In this document: positions 36,054 to 44,911 of the stretch, piece after piece
Layout of the letters: the number at the start of each line of letters is the position of its first letter
Numbering within the stretch: the stretch's first letter is position 1
Assembly: GCF_001017175.1 (NCBI RefSeq)
Contig: NZ_LCYG01000021.1
Location: 26,859-90,858 of the forward strand
Length of the DNA stretch: 64,000 bases
Direction: 5' to 3'
Source: Microvirga vignae
GTDB lineage: Bacteria > Pseudomonadota > Alphaproteobacteria > Rhizobiales > Beijerinckiaceae
Made by a program: the position numbers and the translations under genes
The notes under the pieces: generated by a model
The model's database searches: none
What the model saw: only the letters and a program-made list of their open reading frames with translations
What the model was told of the DNA's origin: nothing

Positions 36054-37541
36054 ATGACTGCTCATAATCCTCCGGAACGTCGCGTCCCCGACCTGAAGGA
36101 CGCGTCCCTGCTGGTCTCTCAGGCCTATGTGGCGGGCGAGTGGGTGGGTGCCGAAGGCGGCAAGACCCTTCCCGTCACCGATCCCTTCGACGGGGCGCTG
36201 ATCACCACCGTGCCGGATCTCGGGGCGGATGCCGCCCGCCGTGCCATCGACAAGGCACATGAGGTTCAAAAGGCCTGGGCCAAGCGTACAGCCAAGGAGC
36301 GCAGCCAGATTCTGCGCAAGTGGTACGACCTCATCATCGAAAATGCCGACGATCTCGCTCTCCTCCTCACCACCGAGCAGGGCAAACCGCTCACCGAGGC
36401 CAAGGGCGAGGTGGTGTCGAACGCGGCCTACATCGAATGGTTCGCGGAAGAGGCCAAGCGCATCGACGGGGACATCATTCCTGGCGCCAACCCGAGCCAG
36501 CGCATCCTGGTGCTGAAACAGCCGGTGGGCGTGTGCGCGGCGATCACGCCCTGGAATTTTCCCAATGGCATGATTACCCGCAAGGTGGGTCCGGCGCTGG
36601 CTGCCGGCTGCACCATGGTGTTGAAGCCTGCAGCGCAAACCCCTCTCTCGGCTCTCGCCCTCGCCGTCCTGGCCGAGCGGGCGGGCGTGCCCAAGGGCGC
36701 GTTCTCGGTGATCACCACCAGTGAGGCAAAGCCTATCGGCGAGGAGTTCTGCCACAACCCGACGGTGGCCAAGATCACCTTTACCGGCTCCACCAATGTC
36801 GGCCGCTGGCTGATGCGGGAAGCTGGCGACAGCATCAAGCGCCTGTCGCTGGAACTCGGCGGCAACGCACCCTTCATCGTGTTCGACGATGCGGATCTCG
36901 ATGCCGCGGTGGAAGGCGCCACGGCCTCGAAATTCCGCAATGCCGGCCAGACCTGCGTCTGCGCCAACCGGATCTATGTGCAGGAGAGCGTGGCTGAGGC
37001 CTTTGCCGAGAAGCTCGCCGCCAAGGCCAAGAGTCTCAAGCTCGGCCGAGGCACGGAAGCCGGCGTCGCCATGGGACCGCTAATTGATGATCGCGCCGTG
37101 GCGAAGATGGAGGACCATGTCCAGGACGCGCTCGCCAAGGGCGGCAAGGTGCTCGTCGGCGGCAAGCGGTCGGAATTGGGCGGCACCTTCTTCGAGCCGA
37201 CAGTGATGACCGGCATCACCCAGTCCATGAAAGTGACGAAGGAAGAGACCTTTGCGCCGCTCGCCCCGATCATCACCTTCAAGGACGAGGCGGATGTGAT
37301 CGCGATGGCCAACGACACGGAGTTCGGCCTGGCGTCCTACTTCTATGCCAAGGACATGGCCCGCGTCTGGCGCGTGGCGGAGGCACTGGAGAGCGGCATG
37401 GTGGGCGTGAATACGCCGGCACTTGCCAACGAGATGGCGCCCTTCGGCGGCATCAAGCAGTCGGGCTTGGGCCGCGAAGGCTCCAAGTACGGCATCGAGG
37501 GTTTCCTCGAAATCAAGTATATCTGCCTCGCAGGCATCTAA
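36054..37541 (+). CDS. gabD: NAD(P)-dependent succinate-semialdehyde dehydrogenase
   Basis: A 495-residue aldehyde dehydrogenase of the GabD group, oxidising succinate semialdehyde to succinate. Motifs are TPWNFPNGMITRKVGPALAA (oxyanion Asn), GSTNVGRWLM, the catalytic Glu in LELGGNAPF and the catalytic Cys in NAGQTCVCANR, whose double-Cys pattern is frequent in GabD. GGAG lies 6 bases before the ATG. It is monocistronic, ended by a terminator. Other short semialdehydes cannot be excluded as substrates. Confidence 0.93.
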   Translation: MTAHNPPERRVPDLKDASLLVSQAYVAGEWVGAEGGKTLPVTDPFDGALITTVPDLGADAARRAIDKAHEVQKAWAKRTAKERSQILRKWYDLIIENADDLALLLTTEQGKPLTEAKGEVVSNAAYIEWFAEEAKRIDGDIIPGANPSQRILVLKQPVGVCAAITPWNFPNGMITRKVGPALAAGCTMVLKPAAQTPLSALALAVLAERAGVPKGAFSVITTSEAKPIGEEFCHNPTVAKITFTGSTNVGRWLMREAGDSIKRLSLELGGNAPFIVFDDADLDAAVEGATASKFRNAGQTCVCANRIYVQESVAEAFAEKLAAKAKSLKLGRGTEAGVAMGPLIDDRAVAKMEDHVQDALAKGGKVLVGGKRSELGGTFFEPTVMTGITQSMKVTKEETFAPLAPIITFKDEADVIAMANDTEFGLASYFYAKDMARVWRVAEALESGMVGVNTPALANEMAPFGGIKQSGLGREGSKYGIEGFLEIKYICLAGI

Positions 37542-37548
37542 CCGACAG

Positions 37549-37577
37549 AGCCGGGCTGCACCACAGCCCGGCTTTTC
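37549..37577 (+). terminator. Rho-independent terminator after gabD
   Basis: AGCCGGGCTG/CAGCCCGGCT (37549-37558 with 37564-37573) is followed by TTTT. Confidence 0.85.
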
Positions 37578-37580
37578 CTT

Positions 37581-38423
37581 TTAAGCCCGGAGCGTGATGG
37601 CCACCGGCTGATGATCGGACGCAGTCGTTTCCACATCGACACGCAGATCAGTGATCCGGTCAGCCATATTCTCCGATACGAAAACGTAATCGCGGCAATG
37701 GGGTCCTTGCGGCCATTGCTTGAAATCGGCGACACCGGTCGTGGGCGCATGCGGCGCAACGCCGTGCTTGACCATCCAGGCATCCACGAATGTCGGAATG
37801 CCGGATGCAAAAGGCTTCAGCATCTCGGAATGGAGCGGATCGTCGGGGCCCAAATTGAAGTCGCCGCACACGATGGCGCCTACGGGCACCGGCAGAGTTC
37901 GATAGGGGCCCTCTGAAGTATCACGATAAGCGAGCCTGCTGCGCATCTCGTAATTCTCGTGCACCTTGCGGATATGTTCGACTTGAGCCTGACGATGCTC
38001 GACCGAATAATATTCGAGATGGCAGGTCGTCACGCGCACAGGGCCGAGGTCCGTCTGAACAGTGACTTCGAGCGCTTGTCTCTGCATGCTCCGGCATTCC
38101 GTAGCGGGCCAGGGAAGCATATGGCTTGCGATTTCCAGCACGGCCAAGCGCGAGAGGACCATGTTGCCGAAGACCTGCAGACGGCCATTCGCATCCCTGC
38201 GCTCGACGGCAGGGCGGAAGATGGGCGTGTAGCCGGGCAGGAGCGCGGCGAGAAGAGCCGGCTGATCCTCTCCGCCGTCATGCGGCGCGAAGCCGTGTGA
38301 GATCTCCTGGAAGCAGAACACGTCCGCATCGCTGAGCGCCTTTGCGGTCTCGACGATGCGCTTGAGATCGACCTTGCCGTCGCAGCCGAGTCCCCATTGA
38401 ATATTCCACGTCACGAGCTTCAT
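37581..38423 (-). CDS. Endonuclease/exonuclease/phosphatase-family hydrolase
   Basis: A 280-residue EEP-fold metal-dependent hydrolase. Residues start MKLVTWNIQWGLG (the first metal Asn), then VFCFQEIS (metal Glu), CGDFNLGPDD and the terminal SDHQPVAI catalytic Asp-His pair. Such enzymes split phosphodiesters or phosphomonoesters. As the last gene of the Ugp-like ABC operon (1-base overlap) it may act on the imported phosphorylated compound or on a lipid-derived one; the exact substrate is unknown. Confidence 0.85.
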   Translation of the reverse strand: MKLVTWNIQWGLGCDGKVDLKRIVETAKALSDADVFCFQEISHGFAPHDGGEDQPALLAALLPGYTPIFRPAVERRDANGRLQVFGNMVLSRLAVLEIASHMLPWPATECRSMQRQALEVTVQTDLGPVRVTTCHLEYYSVEHRQAQVEHIRKVHENYEMRSRLAYRDTSEGPYRTLPVPVGAIVCGDFNLGPDDPLHSEMLKPFASGIPTFVDAWMVKHGVAPHAPTTGVADFKQWPQGPHCRDYVFVSENMADRITDLRVDVETTASDHQPVAITLRA

Positions 38424-39232
38424 CAGCGGATGCCTGCACGCATGAAGGATTGAACGAATTGCCTCTGGAAGAGGAGGAAGGCCAACAGCAGCGGGGCCAT
38501 GGTCATCACGGTTGCCGCGGTGATCACCGACCAATCGACACCGGTTTCTGGCGCGCCGAAGACCGCAAGACCCACCGTGAGGGGGCGGCTTTCGACGGAA
38601 TTGGTGACGATGAGCGGCCAGAGGAAGTTGTTCCAGTGATAGCTGACGGAGACGAGACCGAAGGCGATGTAAGTCGGTTTGCCGAGCGGCACGAAGACGC
38701 GCCACAGCACGCCCAAGGAGGACGCACCCTCGACGCGCGCGGCCTCCACGAGCTCGTTCGGCACGCTCTTGAAGGTCTGGCGCAGCAGGAAGATGCCGAA
38801 GGCCGAGGCGATATAGGGCAGGGCAATGGCGGGGATCGTGTCGAGCAGGTTGAGAGCGCCGATGACGCGATAATTCTCAACGATCAGCACGTCAGGCATG
38901 ATCATGAGCTGCACCAGCACGAGCGCGAAGAGAACATCCCGGCCGAAGAACCTGAAGCGGGCGAAGGCGTAAGCAGCCAGCGTGGCGATGACGAGCTGGC
39001 ACGCAAGAACCAGGCTCACCAGCATCAGCGTGTTGACGTAATAGCGCGCAAAAGGCGCCTGCCGCCAGGCGCGGGCGAAATTGTCGAGCGTCAATGAAGC
39101 CGTCAGATCGAAGCGCGTGGCGTATTCGGAGGGATGGAACGCGCTCCACAGGCTGTAAGCCAGTGGCAGCAGCCACAGGAGCGCTAGCGCCCAGGCCACA
39201 ATGGTTTCGACCGAATGACCGTTCTGTCTCAT
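38423..39232 (-). CDS. Sugar/glycerol-phosphate-type ABC permease (UgpE-like)
   Basis: A 269-residue permease of the MalG/UgpE class with six membrane segments. It has the coupling motif EAARVEGASSLGVLWRVFVPLGKP. It overlaps its neighbours by 1 and 4 bases, so translation is coupled. It forms the channel with the UgpA-like subunit. Confidence 0.92.
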   Translation of the reverse strand: MRQNGHSVETIVAWALALLWLLPLAYSLWSAFHPSEYATRFDLTASLTLDNFARAWRQAPFARYYVNTLMLVSLVLACQLVIATLAAYAFARFRFFGRDVLFALVLVQLMIMPDVLIVENYRVIGALNLLDTIPAIALPYIASAFGIFLLRQTFKSVPNELVEAARVEGASSLGVLWRVFVPLGKPTYIAFGLVSVSYHWNNFLWPLIVTNSVESRPLTVGLAVFGAPETGVDWSVITAATVMTMAPLLLAFLLFQRQFVQSFMRAGIR

Positions 39233-40146
39233 TGATAGTGAATCCTGCGGTCGAGATAGACGAACTTGGTGAGCGCCACGGCAGCCAGGATCGCGATCAG
39301 CGTCACCGTCAGCGTTGCGGCATAGGTGGTGTCCTGGAAGGTGAAGGCCACTTCGTAGATGTAGTAGAGCAGCAGCGAGCTCGCATTGTTCGGCCCGCCC
39401 TTCGTCATGATGACGAGTTGATCGACGAGCTTGAACGAGTTGATCAGCGCGTTGATCGAGATGAACAGGGTCGTCGGCATCAAGAGCGGCAGCGTCACGC
39501 GACGGAAGAAATACCAGCGACTTGCGCCTTCAACAGCGGCCGCCTCCTTCAGCTCGGGCGGGATGGTCTGGAGCGCCGCGAGATAGAAGATCATGAAGAA
39601 GCCAGCCTCCTTCCAGACCACCATGACAGCGAGGCAGGACATGACGGTCGAGGGATCGCCCAGCCAATTGTGACCGGAGAATCCGAGGCTCTTCAGAAAC
39701 TGGTCGAGCAGGCCGTAATCCGGCGTGTAGAAGAACAGCCAGATATTTGCCACTGCGATCATCGGCAGAACGGTCGGCGTGAAAAAGGCAAGACGCAGGA
39801 AAGAGCGGCCCGCCATCTTCTTGTCGACCCAAACAGCCATCAGCAGAGCGAGCGCGATGCTGGTGGGAACGGTGGCGAGGGCAAAGACGATGTTGTTGCG
39901 CAAAACCTGCCGGAAGACATCGTCATCCAGCATATAGATGTAGTTCTCAAGGCCGACGAAATGAGATGCTCCACCGCGCCCGAGCGAGAAGAAGCTGTGA
40001 TAGAGCGTCGCGAGGATCGGGTAATGCGTGAAGGTCGCAAGCAGAACGACGGCTGGCAGGAGAAGCAGCCATGCATTGACGTTCGTCAGCCAGGCCTTGC
40101 GTCGGGCGGCCTTGGGCTCGGCGGCGCTCATGACGGTTGCGACCAT
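39229..40146 (-). CDS. Sugar/glycerol-phosphate-type ABC permease (UgpA-like)
   Basis: A 305-residue permease of the MalF/UgpA class with six membrane segments. The coupling motif is EAAAVEGASRWYFFRRVTLPLLMP. ATG 40146 has GGGAG 7 bases upstream. Its stop overlaps the next ATG by 4 bases. A stem-loop separates it from the binding-protein gene. Confidence 0.92.
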   Translation of the reverse strand: MVATVMSAAEPKAARRKAWLTNVNAWLLLLPAVVLLATFTHYPILATLYHSFFSLGRGGASHFVGLENYIYMLDDDVFRQVLRNNIVFALATVPTSIALALLMAVWVDKKMAGRSFLRLAFFTPTVLPMIAVANIWLFFYTPDYGLLDQFLKSLGFSGHNWLGDPSTVMSCLAVMVVWKEAGFFMIFYLAALQTIPPELKEAAAVEGASRWYFFRRVTLPLLMPTTLFISINALINSFKLVDQLVIMTKGGPNNASSLLLYYIYEVAFTFQDTTYAATLTVTLIAILAAVALTKFVYLDRRIHYQ

Positions 40147-40171
40147 CGCACTCTCCCGCGAGATTGAAAAT

Positions 40172-40199
40172 GTGCTGCGGCAGGTTTCCGCCGCAGCAC
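40172..40199 (-). terminator. Intercistronic stem-loop after the binding-protein gene
   Basis: GTGCTGCGGC/GCCGCAGCAC (40172-40181 with 40190-40199). A T-rich stretch follows on the minus strand. It probably stabilises or attenuates the transcript between the binding protein and the permeases. Confidence 0.55.
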
Positions 40200-40209
40200 G
40201 TGAGTTCGA

Positions 40210-41493
40210 TTATTTGTAGCGGCTGAGGACGCGCTCGGACTGCTTCTGGGCGCTGTCGAGAGCCTCCTGCGGCGTCTGTGTGCCGGTGACGGCAGCCTGC
40301 ACCGCATCGTTCATGATCTTGTAGATGCGGCCGTTCTCGTGCACCGACAGCTCGGCGACCGCATGCTGCAGCTGATCACGGGCCACGACCGCCTGCGGGA
40401 AGTCCTTGACGTAGGTCTTCATCGCTTCGGTTTCGTAGGCCGCGGGCGTCACGGCCACGTAGCCGGTCTTGATGCTCCACTCGGCGGCGCGCTCTGGAGC
40501 CGTCATCCACTTGATGAACGTCACGGCAGCCTTCTGCTGCTCAGGAGACGCGCTCTTGAACACATAGAAGTTGCCGCCACCGGTCGGAGAACCACGGCGC
40601 TCCTTGGCCGGGAGCATGGCGACGCCGAAGTTGAACTTCGCGCCTTCCTTCACCGCCGTCAGGTTGCCGGTGGTGTGCCACATCATGGCCGTCTTGCCTT
40701 CGAGAAAGTCCGCGCGCAGAGTGCCCCATTCCACGGCGCCCTTCGGCATCACGCCTTCCTTGGCAGCGAGATCGACCCAGTACTGCAGGGCCTCGACAGT
40801 CTTGGGCGCATTGAAGGAGACCTTGTTACCGGCCTCGTTCATGAGCTTCTGGCCGTTTTCGATGGCGAGCGCTTGGAGCATCCAGTAGCCGTAGCCCGTC
40901 GAAGGAATTTCGACACCCCAGCGGGTCACGTTACCGGAGGCATCCTTCTTCACGAGCTTCTTCGATATTTCGACCATCTCGGCCCAGGTTGTCGGCGGCT
41001 TCTCGGGATCGAGGCCCGCTTCCTTGAAGGCGTCCTTGTTGTAGTAGAGGACGATGGTGGAGCGCTGGAACGGGACGCTCCAGGTCTTGCCCTCGACCCG
41101 GCCGTTTTCCATGAAGGCCGGATAGAAGCTGTTCAGCCACTCCTTGCCGTCAGCACCGGCGATCTCGTCGATCGGCACGATCGCCTGCTCGTCCATCAGC
41201 GTGAAGAGATCGGTGGAGAAGAGCACCGACAGCTGCGGAGGCTGGCCGCCCTTCATGGCGGTCATGGCTTTGGTCATGGTGTCGGTGTAGTTGCCGGCGT
41301 AGACGGCTTCCACCTTGATGTCCGGATTCTCTTTCTGGAACCGCTGGACCATGTCATCAATGACCTTCGTGACAGGTCCGCCGACGGCGACCGGATAGTA
41401 CATGGTCAGGTCGACCGCATGGGCGACGCTGGCGCTCAGGCTCATCACCGTCATGAGACCTGCGGTGAGCAGGGTTTTCGTCTTGAACTTCAT
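40210..41493 (-). CDS. Periplasmic binding protein, UgpB-like
   Basis: A 427-residue family 1 solute-binding protein with a signal peptide (about 1-26, ending AHA). Residues KVIDDMVQRFQKENPDIKVEAVYAGNYTDTM resemble UgpB, the sn-glycerol-3-phosphate binder. Sugar binders of the same family share this pattern, so the ligand is not settled. It lies in an operon with an HAD phosphatase and an EEP hydrolase, which favours a phosphorylated or phosphodiester ligand. Confidence 0.88.
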   Translation of the reverse strand: MKFKTKTLLTAGLMTVMSLSASVAHAVDLTMYYPVAVGGPVTKVIDDMVQRFQKENPDIKVEAVYAGNYTDTMTKAMTAMKGGQPPQLSVLFSTDLFTLMDEQAIVPIDEIAGADGKEWLNSFYPAFMENGRVEGKTWSVPFQRSTIVLYYNKDAFKEAGLDPEKPPTTWAEMVEISKKLVKKDASGNVTRWGVEIPSTGYGYWMLQALAIENGQKLMNEAGNKVSFNAPKTVEALQYWVDLAAKEGVMPKGAVEWGTLRADFLEGKTAMMWHTTGNLTAVKEGAKFNFGVAMLPAKERRGSPTGGGNFYVFKSASPEQQKAAVTFIKWMTAPERAAEWSIKTGYVAVTPAAYETEAMKTYVKDFPQAVVARDQLQHAVAELSVHENGRIYKIMNDAVQAAVTGTQTPQEALDSAQKQSERVLSRYK

Positions 41494-41570
41494 TGTCCTC
41501 CCCCTCCGGGTTTTTAGAAGTCACACGCCTGCGGCCTTGCAAGCCGCCTGCGTTCTTTCAGAAGAAAGCC

Positions 41571-42572
41571 TCACCGGGGCAGGGCGCTGCCCGCACGACG
41601 CTTTCCGCTGTCCCTGTCAAACAGATGTATGTGACTGTTTTGCCATCCGAGCGCGACTTGTGCACCGGTGGGCAGCGCGCAATAGCCGGTCTGGCGGACG
41701 GAGACGGTCTCGCCCTTCACGTCGCAGAGGATGATGCTGTCGGCGCCCAGATATTCGACGGCCTTGACGGTGGCGGGAATGCCGTCATTCTCCAAGATGG
41801 AGATGTGTTCCGGCCGCACGCCCAGCATGGCGTCGTCCTGCCAGGAGATGATGTTCATGGGTGGCGTTCCGATGAAGCGCGCCGTGAAGTCGCTCGCCGG
41901 CTCGTTGTAGAGCTCGTGCGGCGCGCCGTTCTGCTCGATATGCCCGTCGCGCATCAGGATCACTCGATCGGCCATGGTCATGGCCTCGGTTTGGTCGTGC
42001 GTGACATAGACCATGGTCATGCCGAGGCGCTGCTGCAGGCTGCGGATCTCCGCGCGCATTTCGTGGCGCAGCTTGGCATCGAGGTTGGAGAGCGGCTCGT
42101 CCATGAGGCAGACCGGCGCTTCCGCGATGATGGCGCGGCCGAGCGCAACGCGCTGGCGCTGGCCTCCCGAGAGCTGTGAGGGCTTGCGTTCGAGAAGATG
42201 GCCCAAACCCACGATGTCCGCCACCTTCTTGAGCCTGGCATCCCGCTCCGCGCGTCCGACGCCGCGCACGCGCAAGCCGAAGACGATGTTTTCGGCGACG
42301 TTCAAATGCGGGAAGAGGGCATAGGACTGAAACACCATCGAGATGCGGCGCTGCGCCGGCGAGAGATGCGTGACGTCACGCCCGCCGATGGTGATGGTGC
42401 CGGAATCAACTTCTTCTAGACCAGCAATCAAGCGAAGCGTGGTGGACTTGCCGCAGCCCGAGGGGCCGAGCAGGACCAGGAACGTTCCTGCATCGGCCTT
42501 GAAGCTGATGTTGTCGACGCCGCCAACACCGCCCCATGTTTTCGATACTGCGTTGACGACAATCTCGGACAT
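41571..42572 (-). CDS. ABC transporter ATP-binding protein, UgpC/MsmX-like
   Basis: A 333-residue ATPase with Walker A LLGPSGCGKSTT, signature LSGGQRQRVALGRAI and Walker B VCLMDEPLSNLDA. A C-terminal MOP/TOBE regulatory region includes MLGVRPEHISI. This layout is typical of sugar and glycerol-phosphate importers. The gene lies upstream of the binding protein and downstream of the HAD phosphatase. Confidence 0.92.
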   Translation of the reverse strand: MSEIVVNAVSKTWGGVGGVDNISFKADAGTFLVLLGPSGCGKSTTLRLIAGLEEVDSGTITIGGRDVTHLSPAQRRISMVFQSYALFPHLNVAENIVFGLRVRGVGRAERDARLKKVADIVGLGHLLERKPSQLSGGQRQRVALGRAIIAEAPVCLMDEPLSNLDAKLRHEMRAEIRSLQQRLGMTMVYVTHDQTEAMTMADRVILMRDGHIEQNGAPHELYNEPASDFTARFIGTPPMNIISWQDDAMLGVRPEHISILENDGIPATVKAVEYLGADSIILCDVKGETVSVRQTGYCALPTGAQVALGWQNSHIHLFDRDSGKRRAGSALPR

Positions 42573-42596
42573 GGGCGCGACCCTTGAGACCTGAAA

Positions 42597-43406
42597 TCAG
42601 AATGCCTGATGGCGCTTGGCGGTGAGGAGGATCTCAGCCAGTTCGGCGAAGCCGTCTCCCGAACGCCCTTTTGCAATATAGGCTGGTTTGTTCTTCAGCC
42701 GGCGCTCGAAGGCATGAATGTTGGCGACACCCACGCTGAGCGGAAAAGCGGCGAACATCGGCTCGTCATTGGGCGAGTCGCCTGCATAGATCACAGACTT
42801 CTTCGCCTCTTCCCAATCCATGCCGAACACATCGGCCAGCAGGGTCTTGGCCATGCTGAGCTTGTTATAGTCGCCGAACCAGCCGTTCACATGAATGGAG
42901 CTGACCTTGGCCTGCGCGCCATGGCGCTCGAAGATGGCGACAATCCTGTCAACTTCCGATTCCGGAAGAGCGGGAACATCTTCGCAGAAATCGATGGCAA
43001 GGTCCGCAAGGCGATACGCCTGATCGCTGGCAAGTGCCGAGCCCGGCACGGATTCAAGCACTTCCTTCTCGACGGCGTCGAGCTTGGTACGATTGCGCTT
43101 CAGCTCCTCAGGCGTGGCCCAGAAATGCTGTTGCATCTTCTTCCGCTCGCGGTCATAGCGGAAATAAAAGGCTCCATTCTCGCCCACGATGCCGTCCACG
43201 GGCCACATGCGCGCGATGTGATCGCACCAGCCGGCCGGGCGGCCCGTGACGGGAATGACGAGAAAGCCGGCGCGCTGAAGGTTTTCCAGCGCGGCATAGG
43301 CCGACGCCGTCAGCATGCCTTCCGTCGTGATGGTATCGTCGATGTCGGTAAGGATGACGCGCACGGAGCCCGCCTTTTCCGGCGGGAGCTGAGACAGGGG
43401 AATCAT
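42597..43406 (-). CDS. HAD superfamily IIB sugar-phosphatase-like hydrolase
   Basis: A 269-residue HAD phosphatase. Motif I is LTDIDDTITTEG (nucleophile Asp), motif II is the Thr of IPVTGRPAG, and motif IV is IYAGDSPNDEPMF. The type IIB cap resembles mannosyl-3-phosphoglycerate and sucrose phosphatases. It is the first gene of the Ugp-like operon, 24 bases before the ATPase. Together with the EEP hydrolase at the other end it suggests import and dephosphorylation of an organophosphate. Substrate is inferred. Confidence 0.86.
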   Translation of the reverse strand: MIPLSQLPPEKAGSVRVILTDIDDTITTEGMLTASAYAALENLQRAGFLVIPVTGRPAGWCDHIARMWPVDGIVGENGAFYFRYDRERKKMQQHFWATPEELKRNRTKLDAVEKEVLESVPGSALASDQAYRLADLAIDFCEDVPALPESEVDRIVAIFERHGAQAKVSSIHVNGWFGDYNKLSMAKTLLADVFGMDWEEAKKSVIYAGDSPNDEPMFAAFPLSVGVANIHAFERRLKNKPAYIAKGRSGDGFAELAEILLTAKRHQAF

Positions 43407-43660
43407 TCCGCCACTCCCATGACCTGGGGGCGGGGAGCGTACAAGCTGGTCACTCGCATTCGCAGGCGTTTCCTTTGAGGTGGAACTCTATCGGTCCCTT
43501 TTATGAAGCCTAGGTGACAGATACCAGCAGTTCAAGCACGCTCCTGTGGGTTGTTCCAAGGTTTTTTAGCCGGCAAATCCTTTGTTGCAGGAGGACTACG
43601 GGTTCGAGCCAATCTTTTCCTGAAGTTCCAAGTCTAGCCGGAATCGCGTAAGGTCCGTTC

Positions 43661-44911
43661 ATGACCGACGATTCCGTAATCCTTCGTGCCCTGTTCGATG
43701 CCGCCTTGGAGGCGGCCCTTCCGGATGGAAAGTTCGATGAACGCCTGCCGTCCAAGCCGAAAGGCCGGACGATCGTCCTCGGTGCAGGCAAGGCCTCTGC
43801 GCGGATGGCAGCGACTTTCGAGGAGGCGTGGGCGAAGGCCGGTGGCACCTGCGAAGGTCTTGTCGTCACGCGCTATGGCCATGCGGTGCCCACCCGTTCC
43901 GTCGAGATCGTAGAAGCCGCGCATCCGGTTCCCGACGAGGCAGGCCTGAATGCAGCCAAACGCATTCTGGCGCTGGCTCATGAGGCGGGGCCTGACGATC
44001 TTGTCGTCTGCTTGATCTCGGGCGGAGCTTCTGCGCTGCTTTCGCTTCCTGCTGACGGCATCACCTTCGCCGACAAGCAGGATCTGAATCGGGCTCTCCT
44101 GAAATCCGGCGCGCCCATCGGCGAGATGAACCTCGTGCGCAAGTCTCTCTCCGCGATCAAGGGAGGCAGGCTCGCTGCGGCCGTCGGTCCGGCACAACTG
44201 GTCACCTATCTCATCTCCGATGTGCCGGGGGACGATCCTGCAAGCATCGGCTCCGGTCCGACGATTCCCGAGCGTGTCGATCCTGAAACCGCCTTGTCGA
44301 TCCTCGCCAAATACAGCATCGATGTTCCCGTCCATGTGGTGAAGGCCATTCGCGAGAATGCTGTCGAGAGCTCGGTTGCAGGCGGCGCGGTTCATATGCT
44401 CGCGACACCCAAGATGGCGCTGGATGCTGCAGCCAGGAGAGCGCGAGAGCTCGGCTTGAACCCGCTCATTCTCGGTGATGCGATTGAAGGCGAGGCGCGC
44501 GAAGTCGGGCGCGCGATGGCGGGCGTCGCGCGATCTGCGCGGATGTATGGTGAGCCTGTTGCAGGACCTTGCGTTCTTCTGTCCGGCGGCGAAACAACTG
44601 TGACCGTTCGTGGCACGGGACGTGGTGGGCGCAACGCGGAGTTTCTGTTGTCGCTTGCGTTGTCTCTGCGGGGAGAAGCGGACATAGCTGCCATCGCTTG
44701 CGATACCGATGGCATCGATGGATCAGAGGACAATGCGGGCGCATGGTTCGATCAGGCCATGTTCGCAAGCGCCCAGGAACGGGGCGTCGATCTCGCCGCG
44801 CATCTTGCGGGCAACGATGCGTATACCGCTTTCGCGCAACTCGACAGGCTTGTCATCACGGGCCCGACCTTGACCAACGTAAACGACTTTCGCGCAATCC
44901 TCATTCGCTAA
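43661..44911 (+). CDS. Glycerate 2-kinase (GckA/TtuD, MOFRL family)
   Basis: A 416-residue protein of the MOFRL glycerate kinase family, phosphorylating D-glycerate to 2-phosphoglycerate. Visible blocks are VLGAGKASARMA, CLISGGASALLSLP, LVRKSLSAIKGGRLA, the phosphate-binding ISDVPGDDP, and the MOFRL part CVLLSGGETTVTVRG with GRGGRNAEFLL. Annotation as hydroxypyruvate reductase TtuD is common but mostly historical. Its 3' end overlaps the convergent histidine kinase by 4 bases. Confidence 0.92.
   Translation: MTDDSVILRALFDAALEAALPDGKFDERLPSKPKGRTIVLGAGKASARMAATFEEAWAKAGGTCEGLVVTRYGHAVPTRSVEIVEAAHPVPDEAGLNAAKRILALAHEAGPDDLVVCLISGGASALLSLPADGITFADKQDLNRALLKSGAPIGEMNLVRKSLSAIKGGRLAAAVGPAQLVTYLISDVPGDDPASIGSGPTIPERVDPETALSILAKYSIDVPVHVVKAIRENAVESSVAGGAVHMLATPKMALDAAARRARELGLNPLILGDAIEGEAREVGRAMAGVARSARMYGEPVAGPCVLLSGGETTVTVRGTGRGGRNAEFLLSLALSLRGEADIAAIACDTDGIDGSEDNAGAWFDQAMFASAQERGVDLAAHLAGNDAYTAFAQLDRLVITGPTLTNVNDFRAILIR

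Noticed and set aside
34598..36067. 489-residue open frame antisense to livK
   Set aside because: The translation has no family pattern and livK explains the region.
40339..41517. 392-residue open frame antisense to the UgpB-like gene
   Set aside because: Composition is that of a shadow frame; the minus-strand protein has a clear signal peptide and family fit.
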